A stretch of DNA of 64,000 nt. Source: Amoebophrya sp. A120. Its lineage: Eukaryota; Sar; Dinophyceae; Syndiniales; Amoebophryaceae. The translations under genes and the position numbers were made by a program. The stretch's first letter is position 1; each line of letters begins with the position of its first letter. Below the pieces are notes generated by a model. It saw nothing but the letters and a program-made list of their open reading frames with translations. It did no database searches and was not told the DNA's origin. Below, in pieces: positions 14,101 to 26,100 of the stretch. The DNA lies in assembly GCA_905178155.1 (NCBI GenBank), contig CAJINV010000006.1:688398-752397 (forward strand). Direction: 5' to 3'.

Positions 14101-17100
14101 TTCAAGTGGCGCATGACAAGTTTTGGTGGTGCCTAAATCCAGTTTGTAATGCTGTTTGGGTAAGGAAGACGCCTTTTGTCATGCTACTTTAGCAGCTCTA
14201 TTTCTACCCCTCAACAGGCTTGCAATATGCCTCCCTTGCCTACTCTGCAAGACAGGCGCTTTGCGGGTTGCATTTTATGCATCACAAATTATTTCAACTT
14301 TGACGATTTCAATCCTGACGCTTCCATATGCTGCTCATGAACAGCGGCGAGCCGGATCAGATCAAATCGCAACTGGCCAACTACTATCAAGTGCAAATAA
14401 ATATGTCTGGGTCTGGCAGCCTGTAAACCTCTCATGCAGGAGGTTTTCCATGACCCATGAGGTCTGGAATGCGGGACCTAGCATGACAGACTCTGCGACG
14501 TCTGTGTCATGCCTTTCCTGCGTGAGAAATTCTTTCCCAAAGGTGGACAGCTTTTGGCACTCATGCAACACAGATCTTTGCATGATTCAGATGTAGCATG
14601 ACAAGTTGCACTGTCCCAGACCCAGATCGATATTTGCAATTGATAACTACTGGCGGCAGTTGGAGGGCGAGATCCTGGCGGAAGAGCGGGACTTAGATCG
14701 CCCCGTGTGGACGAAGCACAGCTGGGACCGGCTGGTGACCACTGACGAGACGCAGCAAGACTTCAAACTCGTGCACCCACCCGTGCAAAAACTCTCCGCC
14801 TGTCTATCCTGAGTAAAAACGTCCCCACACCAGAGTTGTCATGCAGATATTTGCAATGACAGGAACATTTGTAATGCGCATCGCCAGGAGAGGAATTTTT
14901 AGTCGTGTTTTGGAATTTGTAATGCTGTAAACAGGATGAGCAGATGGATTTCTGATGCAGCTGGCCTTGCGAACCTGCACTACACTACGGACTGCAACTT
15001 GTGATGCGTGACCCCCAAAAGTTCTAGGTTTGTGTTGCAAAATCCCCATCTTGACTCTGGTGTGGGGATGTTTTTACTCAGGATACTGTCTGCCGGTCAC
15101 CTATTCCCCCCCGTCGGCAGCGAGGTTGGGCGTGCTGTGCCTGGACCTCTCTTTGTTCTCCGGTAGCACCAACACCGCCCCGCGGTACTACCCGCTGCTC
15201 CGTTGCTGGCCGGGGTTCAACCAGATTTTGGCGCGGCGCACGGACGCCGACATGCTGGAGAAGGCGTGCCCGGCCCGGGAATTCAAGGCGGACCGGTGCA
15301 ACACCGAAAGGCCGCTCATGTACAAGTATTGGGGGAAGAAGGACGGGTATCAAAAGGAAAAATCCGCCCTCCCCATATCGAAAACAAAATTTGTGATGCT
15401 GTATTTGAGTACACAAATCAGGTTTGTATTGCAGAGAGGCATTGCGGCCAGATCCCCAGGCTAGCTGGGGGCGTATGGTTCTAGTTGCGCAGCATGGCAA
15501 GCGGCTCCCTTTTAGGCCTCACAGCATGAAAAATCGCTTCCATAATGGGGCGGAAGCTTCTGCCCTTGTCTTCTTGCAAGACAAATGTGATTTGTGACCT
15601 CAAATCAGCAACACAAATTTCCGGAAACGTACCTGTTCGATATGGGGAGGGGGGATTTTTCTCTTTGATAACGGGGGCAACCACCGGCGGCGCAGCGCAC
15701 GCCGCCGCCGCCGTCGTACGCCGTCGTCGGACAAGTGGCTGCGCGAAACGGACTATGAATTGCAAATATGTCTGGGTCTGGAAGAATGCAAGTTTGTCAT
15801 GCTTGTCTGGCACGACTCGAGAATCTGTGTTGCATAGGCACGAAACGGCACTCTTACCTGTCATGCAAAAACGCAGTTTGCCATGCGGAATACCTAACAC
15901 ATGGCAGCCAAAAAATTTGTCATGCATAGCTGCGTATTGCAGTGCGTCTAGCATTCCTTTTTAGCATTACAAGTTTCCAGACCCAGACATACTTATTTGC
16001 AATCCATACGGACGTGACCGGTTGCTTGGACAGCTTGGACGACTCCACTTATCCCAAGGAGGTCGCGGTCCCCGACACCGACGAGAATTCCAACGTGCAC
16101 AAGGTGCGGCCCTGCTTTCCGGACTACTACTTGTATGAATTGCAAAAATGTCTGGGTCTGGAAGATTGCAACTTGTCATGGCAAATCTGAAGCATGCAAA
16201 AATCTGTGTTGCATGAGTGCCAAAAGCTGTCCACTTTGGACCAAGTTGGAACGGAGTTTCTCATGCAGAATAGGCATGGCAGAGACCTCGCAGCGTCTGT
16301 CATGCTAAGTCCCGCATTGTTCCAGACCTCATGGGTCATGGAAACTGTGCATGACAGGTCTACACTCTTCCAGACCCAGACATTTTTACATTTGATAACT
16401 TGGCAAAGAGCACGATGGACACGCTCGTAGTCCCCGATAGTGGCCAGCTCACGGCGGCGTCGAGCGGGGGGTCGAGTACTTCCCCTTCCGGGGAGGCGGT
16501 GCCGGAGAAGTTTTCGGCGGACTTATCAAAAGGAAAAATCCCCCCTCCCCATATCGAAGTGGAAATCTGTGATGCGGGATTTGTGTACACAAATCGGCTT
16601 TGTCTTGCAGTAGAGGACTGCAGGCAGATGCAAAGCCGGAGTAGGGGCATTTTGGTGTAGGCGCCTAGCAAAGCAGGCATATCCTCCGTGAGCCATATAG
16701 CATTACAAATTGCCTGCAGGACGCGGCGAGGTTTTTGCATTTGCCTTCTTGCAAAACAGAGACGATTTGTGGTCTCAAATCAGCATGACAAATTTTCAAA
16801 AGTATACCGGTTTGGTATGGGGAGGGGGGATTTTTCCTCACAATAGGACTACGACGCGGAGCAGCAGCGAGCCTGCCCGGTGAATTGCGTGATGAATCTA
16901 TCAGAATGAAAAATCCCCCTTCCCCATATCAAAACGAAGTTTCTGATGCTGGATTTGCGTACACAAATCAGATTTGTCATGCTGGCGAGGACTGCAGGCC
17001 GATATCAAGCCTGAAAAGACAGGTTTTGGCCTAGGCGCTTAGCATGACAGAGGTCTACGCTTTAGGAGCATGAGCATGACAAACCGCCTGTAGAATGCGG

Positions 17101-20100
17101 CGGTTGTCTGTGGGGTTGCCTTCGTGCAACATAGAGATGATTTGTGGCCACAAATCAGCAACACAAATTTTCGAAAACGTACCTTTTCGATATGGGGAGG
17201 GGGGATTTTTCCTTTTGATAGAACCCCTGGACCGCCTGGTCTGCCTGCTCCTTGTCCTGCGGAACCGGGGAGCAGAGCCGCACCCGGACCATTGCCCTGC
17301 ACCCGATGTTCAACGGCCAGGCGTGTGACGCCGTGGCCGAGATATGGAATGCAAATATCGATCTGGGTCTGGAAACTTGTGATGCTGAATTGCACATGAC
17401 TGCAACGCCGGCAGCGGCAGCCCAGCATGACAAACTTTCGGAACGCTTTTTGCTGCGTGACGCGCATGACAAATTGCCTGTAATGTATTTTGCATAACAA
17501 AAAAAGCTGCTCATTTGCTGCTCATGCAACACAGATTTTCCAGGAAAGCAAGATACGCATTACAAGTTGTTACAACCTTCCAGACCCAGACATATTTGCA
17601 AGGCATACGAGATCCAGAACTGCAACGAGCAGCCCTGTCCCGTGGACTGCGATTTTAGCGAGTGGTCGGAGTGGACTGATTATGCATTGCAAATATGTCT
17701 GGGTCGGGAAACCTGTAATGCTGGGCTGGGTATAGTGAATGCTCTGTAATGCACAGCCAAGCATGACAAGTATTTCCGCCGATTAGTGTTGCCGTTTCCG
17801 CATGACAAACTGCGTTTTTGCATGACAAGCCGAAGAGTGTCTCGTCTTGGACACGCATCACAAACTCTTCAGTCATGCCAAACAAGCATGACAATCCTTG
17901 CATCCTTCCAGACCCGGACATATTTGCAATTGATACCGATTGCACCGTCTCTTGTGGTCCCCCCGCGGGAATCCGCACCCGAACGATTACCATTAACAGC
18001 GGGTCGCTGAACGGCGGAGCGGCGTACCCTGAGTAAAAACGTACCCACACCAGAGTTGTAATGCAAATCTGCATGCCAAAAGAGTTTCTCATGTTGAGCC
18101 CCATGAAAGGCATTTTCTAATCGTGTTTTGGGATTTGTGATGCTATAATCAGCATGATATGCTAGGCCTGTGATGCTGCTGAACTACCTAAACAGGATTA
18201 CATTACAAGGACAAACTTGTCATGCGAAACAGCCAAAGCTGGTTGATTTGTCTAGCAGATTTACCATCTTGACTCCGGTGTGGGTACGTTTTTACTTAGG
18301 ATACGGCGTGTCCTTTGAGTACCCAAGAAACGAAAGCGTGTCATGATGGCAATACCTATCAAATACAAAAATGTCTGGTGTTTTGTCTGGACGAAACAAG
18401 ACCTTGGTACAGCACGGGGAAGAGAACGACTTGAACTTTTTGAAGAAAGAAAATAAAAGAGAACTACGTGGATGCACTATGTAGAGAGAGAGATTAAAAC
18501 ATGCTATTATGTCCACCGGTAGAACTAACTACTACTACTTATACTATCACTTGCGCAACATACAAATCGGGTGCAATGAACTTCTGCCCACGGGGTCCCG
18601 CAGGCTCTACCAAAGTGCTACGCTGGCCAAAGCGCTAGGCACCTGGGAGCCCGTGGGTGCTCGCGTAGTATGTAGTGAGGTCACCGAACGGTTCTAACCG
18701 GGGAGTTTTCTTGCCATGCATCGCGCAAAACGACCGGCAGTTTTCAAGCGGGCGGAAGTGTTTTTTGACAAAAAAGATTTTCAATTATAAAGCGGCTTTG
18801 GCTGTGTCGGCACCGAATCGCCAGCGGATTCTATCGATCGCCGCTGGGTAAAACGACGCAGAGGAGCCAGCAAAAGGAGCGCCATTCTGAGGCGCCCACC
18901 GCCTTAGTTTCTGGCGGTTTGGGGCGCCCAAAAAGGGGCGCGAAAAAAACGCGCCTAAAATCAGAACAGCGAAACAGCACGGCACGGCCGCGATTTCGGA
19001 GCATTTTGGGCGGCAGCGAAAGCGGCCGAATTTTCGCCGGTTTCAGAGCCTGGGAAGCTTTGCAAAAAGCGCCGGCGCGAAAAATAAAAACGCAAAAAAG
19101 CAAAAGCGCGCCAGACGCGCAAAGCCAACCCGCATGCTACGGGCCCGATTTCCCTTCGCTTTTTGGGCGCCCCCAGTGGCACCCGGATCGGCCCCATAGC
19201 ATGGGGGCTGGCTTTCGGAAAGGAATATCGGGAATTTGCAAAAATTTGCGACGTTTACAAAGCGGCCGCCATACCGTGCGGCCTAACGTTACTCACGACG
19301 GTATGGCGAACCCAGGAAAAGCACAGCCGCGGCCAAAGCGACGGCCGGCAAGAAAACGCCCACGACCTCACTACCTCCGCCCCGGCGGCTATATTTGGTA
19401 GTGTCATGGCCGTGCGAATAGCACACCGTGGGTGCGTGCGAATAGCACACCGTGGGTGCAAAAATGTCTGGGTCGGGAAGATTCTGACACTTGTCATGCA
19501 CGTTTTGCATGAGCCCTGATGTTTGTGATGCATGCCCTAGCATCACAGATTTTTTGAGAGCTTCTTGATGCCTATTCCGCGTTACAAATGCCCTCTCCGC
19601 GTAGCAAAAATTACATTCCCTTATTTGGTCCTCATGCAATACAGATTTTTCTGGAATCCAAATGCAGCATCACAAGTTGCATTCTTCCAGACCCAGACAC
19701 TTTTGCATTTGATAAGCTGGAGAAGTGCACGCCGCCCGAGGGCCCCAACAAGCCGAATGCCGTCTACCTGCTGCTATCCTGTGCAAAAGTATCGTATTCG
19801 TATAATAAATGCAAGTCTTGCATTACAAAAAGGTAAATCACCATTACAAATTCCATTTCTCATGCTGAGAAAATTTGTAATGCATTTATAATTATACGAG
19901 TACGACTACGATACTTTTGCAGTTCATAGCTGCCGACGGGCAGTTATTTGGAAGGGGCGACGGTGGGGAAGGCCGACCGAGACGATCCCCACGTGAACTG
20001 CACAAGCCCCACCTCTACCGACCCCGGTTGTGCGGACCCCCCGTCAACGGGGACGCTCTCCGTGTGGCCGGCAAAGCTGGCCGGGGAAGCGTGGAAGAAA

Positions 20101-23100
20101 GTGTTCGAGGACGCGGCGCAGGATCCTCTCGACCCGTACCACCCCGGCAACGTGGTGTACCTTGTGTCCCCCCTCCGGCGCGCCATGGAGGCGGCCGCCA
20201 ACTTCATCATTTCGGCACGGTCTACAAAGACACCGCCTCGAGTGGGGGGCTCCTGGGGGTAATCTCCCACGGCTATCTGAACGGAGAAGGCAGCAAGTCC
20301 TTGGCGGAAAATTTTCCCGAAATTTTTTTGGTGCCGCAACTACGGGAGGCCGGTCTGCGCCCGCCGCGGCCGCGTGCCAACGAGGGCACGCGCGTGGGGA
20401 GATGGAAGGACATGGTGAAGTATTGGCCCCTTCTATCCTGAGTAAAAAGGTACCCACACCAGAGTCAGGATGGGGATTTTGCAACACAAACCTAGGAGTT
20501 TTGTGAGTCACGCATGACAAGTTGCACTCTGCAGTGTAGTGCAGGTTAGCAAGTGCAGCCGCATCGCAGATTCATCTGCTGCTCATCCTGTTCACAGCAT
20601 CACAAATTCCAAAACACGATCGGAAGTGGCTCTCATGGGGATGCGCATTACAAGTCTTCCTGTCTTTGCAAATCTGCATTACAACTCTGGTGTGGGTACG
20701 TTTTTACTCAGGAAACTTTCGGTTGTTGAGCCCCACATTTACGCTGTGGGAGCTGACCGACGGACCGACGGACGCGGAACGACACCAGGCACTATCAAGT
20801 GTAAAAATGCCTGGGTCTGGAAACTTGTGATGCTGTGTGGCGTCTCATGATGAGGCCACAAGTGCTGGCTCAGCATGACAAGTTTCTGAGCTTCTAGGTA
20901 TTGCCTATTCTGCATGACAAACTGCGTCTCTGCATCACAGAAAAATGAAGCTCTTGGGTAACGTGCATGACAGATTTAAAAGTCATGCCAGACAAGCATG
21001 ACAAACATGCAGCATTCTTCCAGATCCAGACATCCTTACACTTGATAGGCACTGAGTGACTACAACCTGGACGAAAGTGCGAAGCTTGTCAAGTGGCTTG
21101 ACGAAGAAAAGTATGGTGCCGACTACTGGGACCACCACCTGCAAGACGTGCCGGAAGACAAGCAGTACTTTGAAACCTGGTACCGTAACACCCTCATGTC
21201 GGGCCACGGCCCGGCGGCGCTCAAGGACAAGGTGGTGATTCTGGTGACCGGACTCGACCTAGCCAACATGGCGTTTGAATTGTTCGCTGCCGACGGCGTC
21301 GCCAAGTGGGACCTGCAGTCACGTCTGGTTCCGCAGAGCGCTGCTGGAAACGGGCAATGGTGGAGCGAGTTGAGCGGGATGTACAGCGGGAGCATCCTGA
21401 CCCCCTTTCGCGCCGACGACCCAACTACGTGTTCAACAACGGACGGCCACGCCGCAGCAGGCCAGTGCGGCCGCACTGCCCGCGCCCTGTGGGAACTGAT
21501 AGAGCAGGGCCCCAAGACGCCGCTGCGAGACGAGCGTCCGACCCACGAGGATTGGTTCGGGGCGGCCAATACGCAGCCTCTACTCTCCGAGGCAGAAACC
21601 GTGACGCCTCCCGGGAGACCACCCGGCGCCACGTGGCCCGTCAACTGCGAGCTCGAGCAGGGGTATGACGGTGGATGGAGCCCCTGCAGCTGCGCGGACG
21701 GTGTTGCGGCGGAAAAGACCCAGCACCGAATCAGGTGGGTTGAGCGGGAGAATGCGACTCGGTGGGCCGGCAGCTTTTACGAGGAGCTGGGGTGGTACAA
21801 GTTGCAGGTCTATCAACTGTAAAAATGTCTGGGTCTGGAAGATTCCAGGATTTGTGATGCATATTTTGTATGATCCGTGATGCATGTAATGCATGATCTA
21901 GCATCACAGATTTTTAGAGGGCTTTCTGATGCCCATTCTGCATGAGAAATGCCCTCTCCGCGTAACACAAACTGGACTCCTGTTGCTGGTCACGCAATAC
22001 AGATTTCTTTGGAATCCAAAGACAGCATGACAAGTTTAGAATCTTCCAGACCCAGACACTTTTACATTTGATAAGGTCGGTGGGGTGGTGCAACCGCCGG
22101 TAGAGGCCACCTGCGAGGGCCGTTTCCCGTATCAAAAGGAAAAATCCCCCCTCCCCATATCAAAAAGGAAATTTGTGATGCTGATTTGTGACCACAAATC
22201 AGCTTTGTATTGCAGAGAGGCACTGCGGCCAGATCCCCAGGCTAGGTAGGGGCGTATGGGTCTAGTAGTTCAGCATGGCAAGCGCCCCCCTTTAGGCCCA
22301 ACAGCATGACAAACCGCTTCGATAATGGGGCGGAAGCTTCTGTCCTTGTCTTCTTGCAAGACAGACATGATTTGTGACCTCAAATCCGCAACACAAATTT
22401 TTGGAAACATACCTTTTCAAAATGGGGAGGGGGGATTTTTCCTCTCAATATCCCGGGTTTGAAGTTCTTGATGGGTACCGACGAGGACGGGAAGAGACGA
22501 CGCTACTCGCAGGAAACGAAGACCTGTCCCGGAACCTCGTGCGAGAAAAAAGCACACTGTTATGAATTGCAAAAAAGTCTGCGTCTGAAAGATTGCAACT
22601 TGTCATGGAAAATCTGAAGCATGCAAAAATCTGTGTTGCATGAGTGCCAAAAGCTGAAAACTTTTGACCAAGTCGGAACTGAGTTTCTCATGCAGGATAG
22701 GCATGGCAGAGACCTCGCAGAGTCTGTCATGCTAAGTCCCGCATTCCAGACCTCATGGGTCTTCAGGGAAAATCTGCATGACAAGGCAACACTTTTCCAG
22801 ACCCAGACATTCTGCTCCCAGGTGCCCAGCGCTTTGGCCAGCGTAGCACCTTGGTAGAGCCTGCGGGACCCCGTGGGCAGAAGTTCACTGCACCCAATTT
22901 GTATGTTGCGCAATAGTAGCTTATCGTAGTATAGTGGACGCAATAGCATGTATTTATTTTAGTTCTCTCTACCTGAATCTACGTCGTTTTCGTTTTTTAC
23001 TTTTCAAAATTTCAAGTCGTTCTCTTCCCTGTGCTGTACCACGGTCTTGTTTCCAGACAAAACGCCAGACATTCTCGCACTTGATAATACCGACGGTGAT

Positions 23101-26100
23101 ACGATTCGTTGCCCCATCGACTGCGTGATGCACCCCTGGGGGGCGTTCTATCAACTGCAAATATTCCTGGGTCTGGAGAGGATGGGATTTGTGTTGCTAA
23201 CTTTCGATCATGTAAAAAGCTGTATTGCATAAGCCGCACAAGGTGCTCAGATTTTTGCAACGCAGAGGGCATTTCTCGTGCAGGATACGCATGAGCAACC
23301 CTTCGCGAAAGGGAAAGCTGTGATGCTAGACAATGCATGATCTCCGGACTCGCTGGTCCTGTACATGTACAATCTGCATGACAAAGTTCCCCTTCCAGAC
23401 ATCCAGACATATGTGCATTTGATACGTTCACGGCCTGCTCGAAAACGTGCGGCCCGGACGGGACGAAAACGCAAACGCGGAGTGTGCAGGTTCATCCGGA
23501 ATTCGGGGGCGAAGAGTGTCCGAAGATCGCTGCAAACGAGAACGGCGAACAAACGGGCGGGGGTGTAGTACTTCTCCAGCTCAAGGAATCTTCCGGATTT
23601 GTCGACATCGAAGAAGGAATGTTGGACGGTACTTACGCTGAAAACGAGTGGGACAAGTATGGCCCGAACGACCAGGACCCGTTTCTGGGGCCCTTCCCCG
23701 CGGCGCTGCAGAAGGTGATGCACGAGGAGTTCGGCACGGAGAATCCGACCGACGCCGTATCAAAAGGAAAAATCCCCCCTCCCCATATCGAAAAGGTATG
23801 TTTCCGAAAATTTGTGTTGCTGATTTGAGGTCACAAATCGCATTTGTCTTGCAAGGAGACAAGGGCAGAAGCTTGCGCCCCATTATGGAAGCGATTTGTC
23901 ACGCTGTTGGGCCTAAAGGGGAGCCGTTTGCCATGCTGAGCAACTAGTAGGCCCCTACCTAGCTGGGCACCTGGCCGCAGTGCTTCTCTGCAATACAAAC
24001 CTGATCTGTGTACTCAAATACAGCAACACAGATTCCGTTTTCGATATGGGGAGGGGGGATTTTTCCTTCTGATACGCCGAGACGGAGCTGTTTGTCCCGA
24101 ACCCGAAGGCGCAGTGGAACTGGGACTACAGAGACACCTACATATCCCCAACAGAGCTGATATCAAGTGCACTTCTGTCTGGGTCTGGAAATTTGTGATG
24201 CTAAAATGTGCATGATGAAAACACGTCCTCATGCAGGAAAGCACAACAAGTCTGGTGCACAAGAACGCTTTATCATGCGAACTCCGCATGACGAGAAGGG
24301 AAGCTGCATTTTTCAATGACGTGACAGACTTCTGCCACTTTTGTTCGTCATGCAATACAGTTTTCACAGGAATGCAAGACCAGCATTACAAATTCCAACT
24401 TTCCAGACCCAGACATTTTTGCGCTCCATAGCTGAACCGGTGTGAGCAGGAGGTTTTCGTCAAAGCGCTGGAAGCTTACTCCGGCACCGGTTACGGCTAT
24501 CGAATGCAAATATCGATCTGGGTCTGGAAGAATGCGCGACTTGTCATGCGGCTTTTCCATGACCCATGAGGTCCGGAATGCAGAACCTAGCATGACAGGT
24601 TCTGTGCGATCTCTCTCATGCCTATCCTGCATGAGAAACTCCCTCCCGACTTGGTCAAAACTGGACGACTTTTGGTAATCATGCAACACAGATTTTTGCA
24701 TGCTTCAGACTTAGCATGACAAGGCGCCATCTTCCAGACCCAGACATTTTTACATTTCATAACGGCGGTCCTGAACTGAACGTGCGCGAGATCCCGGATG
24801 CCGTGTATCGCAAGAAAAAACTGTTTCACTGTGAACTTGTGATGCAGAAAATGGAACACAGAACTCTTTGTCTTGCTACACCTGCATAGAGCATTGGAGT
24901 TTCAACCGTGTTTTCCCCTATGGGAAATGCGCGCACTACAAATTTTCAGTGTCATGTGTAGCAAACTTGTGACGCAGCTCCTGCAAAGTCATCACAGTGA
25001 AACAGTTTTTTCTTACGATGCCGCGCTTGGCGAGATCAATACTGAAGCAGAGGCGGAGAACTTCCGCGCTTTGGTACACGAGGCAGGGAGCAGAACTTCC
25101 GCGTGTGGCAGTACTAGATGGACCACGGCGGTGCCCAGCACCACGACCACCACCTCGACCACCACCTCGACCACCACCTCTACGGCCAATCTGGTTACTT
25201 GGACTGTCAATACCGTGAGCTGCAACACCCACGTGGTCTGCCCGATTCACTGCGAAATGGAGGAGTGGACACTTTGGTCGGCGTGCAGCACCAGCTGCAA
25301 CGCAGACAAACAAGTCTACCCCGGCAGCCCCGTCCCCACCCGAACGCGCACACGCGGAGTGAAAACTCCGCCGGAACACAACGGCGCGACCCCCTGTCCC
25401 CCAGATTGGAGCCAAACCGAGGAGTGCAACGCGGCCGTGTTTTGCCCGGTGGAATGCGTGGTTGACGACTGGACGGATTGGTCGACTTGTGCCGTGTCTT
25501 GCGGCGGAACAGACTCGACCATCCACGAACGAACCAGACAGGTGACGCAAACCAATTTGCACGGCGCGCCCATATGTCCGGGAGTCACCGAGCAGAAGAA
25601 GTGCGGACAGGACCCGTGCCCGGTCCACTGCGAAATGACTGAGTGGACCGACTGGGGCCCGTGTTCCAAATCTTGCTACGATCCTGATTTTCCTTTGAAG
25701 GGCAAACGAGGGCGAACCAGAAGCGTGGTTACTCAGCCGGCCAACGTATCAAATGCAAAAATGTCTGGGTCTGGAAGATTCCGAGACTTCTGATGCAGTT
25801 TCTCTAAGCTCCACTAAGTGTGGAATGCAGGACCTAGCATCAGAGGATCTGCAGCCCCTCTGTGATGCCTGTTCTGCATGAGAAATGCCCCCTCAGCATG
25901 GCCAGAAATGGCCACCTTTTGCAAGTCACGCAACACAGATTTTTGTTTGATGCGGAACATGCATCACAAGTTCCAAGCTTCCAGACCCAGACATTTTTGC
26001 AATTCATACAACGGGGGAGATGACTGCCCGATCATCCAGTCACAGTTATGCGTTGCAAATATGTCTGGGTCTGGAAGTTTGGAACTTGTATTGCTAGCTC

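Larger units (their letters stand above)
11331..14804 (+). other. Gene 1: von Willebrand A domain with intact metal site
   Basis: The strand IVIAVDYSGSM (around In21) is the MIDAS DxSxS motif. LTEGDRFNLFLW, then WWTNIESAL (Thr of the MIDAS), then ARLLLLTDAEEEW (Asp strand) and KMSVYILKA follow in the usual vWA order, split by In21-In29. The preceding AWYVRTATAGLKKN and following GVLCLDLSLF resemble the VWA_N and Cache flanks of alpha2-delta/CACHD1 proteins. All metal-binding positions I can check are present, so divalent-cation-dependent adhesion is likely. Confidence 0.75.
14805..16898 (+). other. Gene 1: region between vWA and TSR array
   Basis: After a possible Cache-like strand (GVLCLDLSLF, 15135-15160) the frame continues through Cys-poor sequence with an Arg run encoded by CGC/CGT repeats just after In31 and a Ser/Gly stretch after In33. 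It reaches the first TSR at ACPVNCVMN just before In35. No further domain is recognised. Confidence 0.45.
19457..22814 (+). pseudogene. Captured gene fragment inside In39 (phosphoglycerate-mutase-like and TSR-like)
   Basis: Exons 19715-19774, 19929-20433, 20716-20792, 21048-21810, 22074-22129 and 22451-22560 join in frame when introners N2-N6 are removed, apart from one frameshift near 20207-20215. The frame reads NAVYLLPTGSYLEGATV, then VVYLVSPLRRAMEAAANFI, then (after the shift) LVPQLREAGLRPP and DKVVILVTG. The SPLRRAMEAA strand resembles the histidine phosphatase (phosphoglycerate mutase) family, but RHG is replaced by PTG and the later His by Gly, so any such enzyme would be inactive. A Cys segment (PVNCELEQGYDGGWSPCSC) resembles a degenerate TSR. 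Neither start nor stop is present. The source gene is not in the window. Confidence 0.6.
18357..23086. mobile_element. Giant introner-like element In39 with captured gene fragment
   Basis: 4,730 bp, TSD ATACC exact. The outer TIR begins TATCAAATACAAAAATGTCT, like family A, but extends inward for about 270-290 bp per arm. Removing it joins HDGNT to DGDTIRCPIDC in TSR 2-3, so it behaves as an intron in this gene. Interior: left arm 18357-18650; a GC-rich non-coding stretch to 19456; then a piece of a foreign introner-bearing gene (19457-22814) directly abutting the right arm. No transposase frame is seen, so it is non-autonomous (Pack-type). Confidence 0.85.

Noticed and set aside
18919-19401. 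160-codon open frame in In39
   Set aside because: Biased Arg/Lys/Ser/Pro composition, overlapping open frames on both strands, no motif; treated as GC-rich non-coding DNA.
18357-23086. Transposase gene in the giant element
   Set aside because: No frame of sufficient length with a DDE/D-like or other recombinase pattern; the only coding-like sequence is the captured fragment.
24936-25628. Long minus-strand open frame opposite the TSR exons
   Set aside because: It mirrors GC-rich plus-strand codons with TSR motifs; the plus frame carries the conserved Cys and Trp pattern.
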